In this document: positions 31,559 to 36,370 of the stretch, piece after piece
How positions within the stretch are numbered: the first letter of the stretch is position 1
Layout: every line of letters begins with the position of its first letter
Origin: Verrucomicrobiota bacterium
GTDB lineage: Bacteria > Verrucomicrobiota > Verrucomicrobiia > Verrucomicrobiales > Verrucomicrobiaceae
Length of the DNA stretch: 36,370 nucleotides
Assembly: GCA_963204975.1 (NCBI GenBank)
Contig: CAUJJC010000339.1
Coordinates: forward strand, 1 to 36,370
Reading direction: 5' to 3'
Position numbers and translations under genes: made by a program
Notes under the pieces: generated by a model
Told to the model about the DNA's origin: nothing
What the model saw: the letters and a program-made list of their open reading frames with translations, nothing else
The model's database searches: none

Positions 31559-33576
31559 GACAATTTGGTGGTTTTGGTGACTACTTTGCGTCCAGCCCGG
31601 AGGGTATCCTCCTGGGAGACCGCGTTAACGATTCGTGCGATTTGCTTGTCATCCATCCCGCATCCGCGAGCGAGTTTAATGGCAGGGGTATTGGGCAGAT
31701 CGGCTGCCACAATGCCAGCGCCACGACGATGGTGAAGTGCCTCCTGACAATCCTGTCTCAACCGTCCCGCGAGGTAGTTCATCGCCGTTTTGGTATCACG
31801 CGATACCATCACTTCATTGGCATGATTAAGCAGTTTGTCCGGATCTTTGAATTGCTCCTGGACGTTGGCCTTCAACTGCTTGGCGAGCAGTTTCTCATTG
31901 GTTTTGACCAATGCCTTGATTTCCGATTTAGAATACTTGCCAGGATTGTCTTCGACCATTTTTTTCACATGCGCATCAGCTTGCTGTTTGATGAATGGCT
32001 CAAGGTGACGCATGGCTTCCTTGACCGCATGTTTTTGCACTGATCGCACTGCCGCCAGTTGTTTGTGGCTGAAGTCCGTCTCTTTCGGACGCAGGTTAGT
32101 AGTGTGCCCTTTGGTCGCGTTACTGCCACCTGGGGCGACATGCAGGGGTCCCGGAGTCGTCAGCTTTGATTCCACCCATCTGCCCATCTTTTCACGCACG
32201 GACGGCTCCTGCTTGGGCGTCACATCTGTGCCAAAGCCTACCGCAGGCACGGAGCTGCCGTCCTGCCGTTGAATCTGGGCCTGCTTGTCATTCACGCTGC
32301 GAAGCACCTTGGGCCCTGATGGTATCAAGTGAACGCTGTCGCCATCTTTGAGCACCTCTTTAATTCCGGCGTTGTTCACATCGAATTGCTTTATTCCGCC
32401 TGCCTTCATCTGGCGCAAGGTGTTGATGGCCTCTTCGCATTCGAGCTTCTTCGCAGCACTGTGTTCTGCACGAGCTACCTGATAGGCAGCCTTACCCGTC
32501 GTTGCCACGAGACCGACGCCCCCGACAACCGTAGCACCTGCGCCTGCACTGACGGCTATGATGCCCGGCACACTTGCACCTATGCCCATCGTGCCGGCAC
32601 CAGTTGCAATCGCCACTGTGCCAGCGACTGCGGCAGTGGTGGAAAGGGCACCCGCAACGGTGCTGCTGGCACCACTAACAAGGCTCAGGCCATGCTCGAT
32701 GCGATTCTTGTCATGTTTCATCTGGATGCGCTTGGCCACGGCCGCAAGCATGGGGTCTCCATCATTCACGAACTCACCGTCTTTTGCGTTGCTTTCACCC
32801 TTAAACTCCGCCCGCAGTTCCTTCGCCTGCTTTCCCACTTTAATGGACTCTTTCAGATGCATTGCCGCATACACTGTGGAGGCAGCTCCAATACCCATCT
32901 GTGCGACACCGAGCGGAATTCCTGCCACCACTGTGGCGGAACCCACAGCATTGAGCACCGGACTGCCTACGTTCATGGCAGTATTGGCAACCGCGACGCC
33001 TGCAGATACGGCTGAATTCGCCTGATTAAGCAGCGAACGCAACGTGCCTGCCCCCGAGAGCAAATGCTCCCTGCGACCACTTAGCTGTTGCTTGGCCAAA
33101 TCATGGCGTGCCTCAATACTGCGCAACGCCTCCAGCTTCGGATGGCTGACTACTTCTGTGAGTTTCTGGTCAACAGACTCCTTGTAACTCCGTAGTTCTT
33201 TCAAGGCCTTTTCGTTCTGTGTCAGCTTCAGTTCGACATCCTGCCGTTCTTCAGGACCCAGGTCACCACCAGCCTTCTCAATGAGCGTCTGGCGGGCCTT
33301 CTCCATTGTCTTCTCCATCATCTTGGCGATCCCCAATTCATCCGACAATGATTCACGCGCCTGCACTAGCTGCGATATATCGGGATCCTTCAAGGCTTCC
33401 TTCAGCATCTTTTTGTCGTCCTTCGCCTTTTGTTGATCGACTTCTTTTTTCAACCACCAGGCCCCCAGGCCAAGTGTCGCAACCCCTCCGACAACGGGTG
33501 TGACCACACTGGCCAGATCACCTACATCATGGCCGCCTACTTGGATACTACTGCTTGAATTTGATGATTTTGCCAT
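31555..33576 (-). CDS. large coiled-coil protein with Gly/Ala-rich membrane segments, possible secreted effector/translocator
   Basis: This is a 673-residue protein of unrecognised family. A Ser/Asn-rich start (MAKSSNSSSSIQ) is followed by a hydrophobic segment (22-42). A long charged coiled coil spans about 45-175. Two extended Gly/Ala/Val-rich hydrophobic regions lie at about 188-238 and 296-366. A polar, Lys-rich helical C-terminus runs from about 480 to 673. There is no Sec or Tat signal. This layout resembles pore-forming translocators and membrane-inserting effectors of type III secretion, and to a lesser degree colicin-like toxins. The next gene encodes an acidic, chaperone-like protein with a 4-base overlap. 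By eye the gene is less GC-biased than its neighbours, which would fit acquisition by transfer. Confidence 0.6.
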   Translation of the reverse strand: MAKSSNSSSSIQVGGHDVGDLASVVTPVVGGVATLGLGAWWLKKEVDQQKAKDDKKMLKEALKDPDISQLVQARESLSDELGIAKMMEKTMEKARQTLIEKAGGDLGPEERQDVELKLTQNEKALKELRSYKESVDQKLTEVVSHPKLEALRSIEARHDLAKQQLSGRREHLLSGAGTLRSLLNQANSAVSAGVAVANTAMNVGSPVLNAVGSATVVAGIPLGVAQMGIGAASTVYAAMHLKESIKVGKQAKELRAEFKGESNAKDGEFVNDGDPMLAAVAKRIQMKHDKNRIEHGLSLVSGASSTVAGALSTTAAVAGTVAIATGAGTMGIGASVPGIIAVSAGAGATVVGGVGLVATTGKAAYQVARAEHSAAKKLECEEAINTLRQMKAGGIKQFDVNNAGIKEVLKDGDSVHLIPSGPKVLRSVNDKQAQIQRQDGSSVPAVGFGTDVTPKQEPSVREKMGRWVESKLTTPGPLHVAPGGSNATKGHTTNLRPKETDFSHKQLAAVRSVQKHAVKEAMRHLEPFIKQQADAHVKKMVEDNPGKYSKSEIKALVKTNEKLLAKQLKANVQEQFKDPDKLLNHANEVMVSRDTKTAMNYLAGRLRQDCQEALHHRRGAGIVAADLPNTPAIKLARGCGMDDKQIARIVNAVSQEDTLRAGRKVVTKTTKLS

Positions 33577-33948
33577 CGTATGAGATTGGGTTGATCAAGT
33601 AGTTCGCACAGCCTCCCAAGAGGTTACGAAAGACACGAAAACTTGCCTGTTGGAAAATCTGACGATTTCTCCCCTGTGTGATCCTGACGCACTGCCGGTT
33701 CTTTCCAATCCGTTAGCAGACACCTTTTTGACTCTATCATTCTGCTCTTCACATACGCGGACAGTTATTGCGCGTGTCTATGTGTTTTCGCCCACGGCAA
33801 CACCAATTTCACAGCCTAGAATGCCACCAGCAGCAAGGAAGTCACCCATGTGACCGTCCGCGTGGTCGCTGAAGCCCCATAAATCCCCAAATCCGCTGAT
33901 TGCACAGTGCGCGCCGTAGCGTTAAATCCCGCCCCTTTCCGAACCACC
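33577..33948. other. 372-base divergent intergenic region
   Basis: No coding frame here looks real. It separates the effector-like gene from the 2-oxoacid oxidoreductase gene. A perfect short dyad, GTCAC-CCAT-GTGAC, lies at 33841-33854. A weak promoter-like pair, TTGCAC (33900-33905) and TAAATC (33923-33928) with 17-base spacing, points at the plus-strand gene. Nothing convincing was found for the minus-strand gene. Confidence 0.4.
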
Positions 33949-35730
33949 ATGTCCACGACCGTCGCACCGTCCACACCGGCCAAGCAGCTCCGCAACGCCG
34001 TTATTCGTCTCGCAGGTAACTCCCAGGATGGCATTCAGTCCATCGGCGGCATTCTCGCCCGGCTTGCCGGACGCACTGCCCAGGAAGTAATGACCTACAT
34101 GACCATCCCTTCCACCATCAGCGGCGGTCCTTCGATCTTCCAGGTGCATCTCGGTTCCGGCGAAGTGCTCAGTGCTGGCGATGAGGCGGACGTGTTAGTC
34201 GCTTTCTACCAGCACAGCTATGACGGCCATCTCTCCTCCGTGCGCAACAACGGCATCTGCATTTACGACAGCGGTGAAGTGACCGAGCTGAAGCACGAAC
34301 GCGGCATCACCCACATCGGCGTGCCTTTCACCAGCGCCACCATCGAAGCGACCGGCGGCAGCGCGCGTGACCGCGGTAAGAACATCTTCGTGCTGGGCCT
34401 GCTCTGCGCCGCCTTCAATCTCGACAAGGAAAAGATCATCGCGATCCTCTCGCGTCAGTTCGGCAAGAAGGACGAAAGCGTTCTGCGCAATGCGATGCTC
34501 GCCTTCGACGCGGGCTTCGCCTATCAGGTCGGCGATCTGGAAAAGTTTGCCTTTGCCCCCGGCGAAGCTGGCAGCGGCCACCGCATCAGCTCTGATGGCA
34601 ATACGATGCTGACGATGGGTCTGCTCGCTGCGGGCGTTCGTTACGGTTCGGCTTATCCGATCACGCCCTGGTCTTCCATCATGGAAATGATGCGCTCTGA
34701 GCTGCCGAAGTATGGCGGCATCTATGTGCAGGCGGAAGACGAACTCTCCGCCGTCGCGATGACCATCGGCGCGGCCTTCGCAGGCCACTTGGCAATGACC
34801 GGCTCCAGCGGTCCTGGTTTGTCCCTGAAGATGGAAGCGCTCGGCTACGCCAGCATGGCGGAACTGCCGCTCATCGTCGTCAATGTGCAGCGCGGTGGCC
34901 CCTCAACCGGTCTGCCCACCAGCATGGAGCAAAGCGATCTCCTCCAGGCCATCTACGGCAGCCACGGCGACTCACCTCGCATCGTGCTCGCTCCTGAGAA
35001 CGTGGAAGACTGCTTCTACATCGCGCTCGAAGCCGGACGCCTCGCCCGCGAATACAGCTGCCCGGTCATTATCCTCAGCGACCAGGCGATCAGCTCCCGC
35101 ATCGAAGCCTTCGACGAGCCCGACCTCGACAAGCACTGGGTGGAGCCCATGTGCGACACCTCGCCACGCGCTGAAGATTTCAAGCCCTACCCGCTCGACC
35201 AGATCACCCGCCACGCGCCTCCCGGATCGAAGATGCTGGGCGGCAAGTATCCGATCGTGACTGGTCTGGAGCACGACGAATACGGCCACCCAAGCGGCAG
35301 CCCGAAGATGCACACTGCGATGACCAACAAGCGCCGCGACAAGCTGGTGAAGCTCAGCAAGGAGCTTCCGCTTCCTCCGGTGCATGGCGATGCCGAAGGC
35401 GACGTGCTCGTCGTTGGCTGGGGCAGCACCAGCGGCCCCATCAAGGAGAGCGTGGATCGCATGCGCTCCGAAGGCCACAAGGTGGGCAGCATCACCATGC
35501 GCCACATGCACCCGATGCCCGCCGGACTGGACGGCATCTTCAATCGCTACAAGAAAGTCGTCGTCACCGAGATCAATGACTCCGGCGTTTATGGCTACGG
35601 CCAGCTCGCCATGCTCCTGCGCGCTGCCTATGCGCTGCCGCACATCCAGAGCGTGTGCAAGTGCGATGGCCTCGCCTTCCGCGTGCGTGAGATCGTCACG
35701 GGCGTGGAAAAGGCCATGGCGGACAAGTAG
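33949..35730 (+). CDS. korA: 2-oxoacid:acceptor oxidoreductase, fused gamma-alpha subunit
   Basis: This is a 593-residue protein from ATG 33949. A start at 33907 adds an unconserved leader. The N-terminal gamma domain (about 13-200) opens with RNAVIRLAGNSQDGIQSIGG. The alpha domain carries YGSAYPITPWSSIMEMM, the EDELSAVAMTIGAAFAG active region, and RGGPSTGLPTSMEQSDL. All are typical of 2-oxoglutarate:ferredoxin oxidoreductase alpha subunits. It would decarboxylate a 2-oxoacid, probably 2-oxoglutarate, to the acyl-CoA while reducing ferredoxin. The enzyme needs a beta subunit (KorB) carrying thiamine diphosphate. The next gene is not that subunit, so KorB must lie elsewhere. Confidence 0.9.
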   Translation: MSTTVAPSTPAKQLRNAVIRLAGNSQDGIQSIGGILARLAGRTAQEVMTYMTIPSTISGGPSIFQVHLGSGEVLSAGDEADVLVAFYQHSYDGHLSSVRNNGICIYDSGEVTELKHERGITHIGVPFTSATIEATGGSARDRGKNIFVLGLLCAAFNLDKEKIIAILSRQFGKKDESVLRNAMLAFDAGFAYQVGDLEKFAFAPGEAGSGHRISSDGNTMLTMGLLAAGVRYGSAYPITPWSSIMEMMRSELPKYGGIYVQAEDELSAVAMTIGAAFAGHLAMTGSSGPGLSLKMEALGYASMAELPLIVVNVQRGGPSTGLPTSMEQSDLLQAIYGSHGDSPRIVLAPENVEDCFYIALEAGRLAREYSCPVIILSDQAISSRIEAFDEPDLDKHWVEPMCDTSPRAEDFKPYPLDQITRHAPPGSKMLGGKYPIVTGLEHDEYGHPSGSPKMHTAMTNKRRDKLVKLSKELPLPPVHGDAEGDVLVVGWGSTSGPIKESVDRMRSEGHKVGSITMRHMHPMPAGLDGIFNRYKKVVVTEINDSGVYGYGQLAMLLRAAYALPHIQSVCKCDGLAFRVREIVTGVEKAMADK

Positions 35731-35804
35731 TCTTCACACAGCCTTCACGAGCATTTCACCCTTCACGGGTTGAGCCTTTGGAGCGGACATCGTAGCCTCG
35801 CTGC

Positions 35805-36370
35805 GTGTCCGCTTCTTCTTTGTCCACTCGTCGTTCCTTCCTCCGCCGCTTCGTCCGCAGTGCCTTGTGGACCAGCATTGCCAGCGGCGGTGGTGCCTAT
35901 GGTTACGCACGCATGATCGAGCGGCACCATCCGGTGATCGAACGTGCGCGCGTATCGCTAAAGAATCTCGGCCAAGCCTTCGATGGATTTCGCATCGTTC
36001 AGATCAGCGACCTCCACGTCGAGCCGAATCTCAACCCCACGCTCCTGCGCAAGACGGTCGAATTGATCAATGGTCTCCAGCCTGACCTCATCGCCATCAC
36101 GGGCGACTTCATCACGCACAATGCCAAGCTCGTGGCTGAACTCACCGCACCACTTGCCGAACTCAAGGCACGCGCCGGAGTCTTCGCCTCGCTGGGCAAT
36201 CACGATGTCTGGAATGCACCGCGTCGGATCACCGAAGCGCTCACACACCATGGCATTCAGGTGCTCACCAACACCGGAACTGCCCTCACCCAAGATCACG
36301 CCCAGCTCTGGGTCGCCGGTATCGACTCCGCTTGGGCTGGCGACATCGACCTTCCCGCAGCACTGAAAGG
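35805..36370 (+). CDS. metallophosphoesterase (calcineurin-like), N-terminal part, runs off window
   Basis: The frame is open from GTG 35805 to the window edge. A TTG at 35820 is another possible start. The N-terminus has a twin-arginine-like STRRSFLRRFVRSALWTSIA, which may export or anchor the protein. The metal-binding motifs of the calcineurin superfamily are present in order: QISDLHVEPN, AITGDFITHN and SLGNHDVWNA. The pattern fits the YkuE/YaeI group, membrane-associated phosphoesterases that act on lipid or nucleotide substrates. The remaining histidine motifs lie beyond the window. It follows the KorA gene by 74 bases with no convincing terminator between them. Confidence 0.85.
   Translation, partial: MSASSLSTRRSFLRRFVRSALWTSIASGGGAYGYARMIERHHPVIERARVSLKNLGQAFDGFRIVQISDLHVEPNLNPTLLRKTVELINGLQPDLIAITGDFITHNAKLVAELTAPLAELKARAGVFASLGNHDVWNAPRRITEALTHHGIQVLTNTGTALTQDHAQLWVAGIDSAWAGDIDLPAALK

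Noticed and set aside
33650-33853. 67-codon plus-strand frame in the divergent intergenic gap
   Set aside because: No ribosome-binding site, odd composition and no recognisable feature.
35733-35770. Repeated CTTCAC-like motifs after the KorA gene
   Set aside because: Copies are short, imperfect and irregularly spaced. The small ACCC/GGGT stem there has no T tract, so neither a repeat array nor a terminator is supported.

Overview
This is a GC-rich, densely coded stretch of about 36 kb. It looks like the chromosome of a member of the Verrucomicrobiota, probably Verrucomicrobiaceae/Prosthecobacter-like. That assignment is inferred from gene content, not from a marker gene. The evidence is a PVC-type 'membrane-bound dehydrogenase' propeller protein, a Tat-exported DUF1501 protein, a Tat-tagged Gfo/Idh/MocA oxidoreductase next to a sugar isomerase, and generally weak Shine-Dalgarno sequences. 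No rRNA, tRNA, insertion sequence or CRISPR array was seen.

Left part (1-12.3 kb): catabolic and secreted proteins. A minus-strand group holds a sugar-type epimerase, a DapA-family aldolase and the start of a PVC dehydrogenase-like protein. It is followed by a small membrane protein, a divergent DUF1501 plus Tat-protein pair, a divergent prephenate dehydratase, a secreted barrel-like protein, an exported NHL propeller, and a sugar isomerase plus MocA oxidoreductase pair that ends in a strong terminator.

Middle (12.3-22.1 kb): a WalJ-type metallo-hydrolase, a large AsmA-like envelope protein and a secreted SH3/OmlA-like protein. Next comes a compact exopolysaccharide export operon: outer-membrane barrel, Wza-like exporter, and Wzz/BY-kinase with a tyrosine tail. 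The operon has an unusually structured upstream region and a perfect terminator.

Right-centre (22.2-28.5 kb): six tightly packed plus-strand genes. They are a FabH/OleA-like ketosynthase, an OleD-like reductase, an MBL hydrolase, a PaaK/F390-type adenylating enzyme, an ATP-grasp ligase and a GNAT-like acyltransferase. Three consecutive junctions are ATGA overlaps. The set reads as a small biosynthetic pathway that condenses, reduces, activates and ligates an acyl chain. Its product is unknown, and it is the best candidate here for an undescribed system.

Right end (28.5-36.4 kb): a His-rich lipoprotein comes first. Then follows a translationally coupled pair of an active trypsin-like PDZ protease and a catalytically dead partner whose PDZ domain sits inside the protease fold. 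Next is a minus-strand pair that looks like a membrane-inserting secreted protein plus an acidic YbjN/type III chaperone-like protein. The window ends with a fused 2-oxoacid:acceptor oxidoreductase alpha subunit and a truncated metallophosphoesterase.
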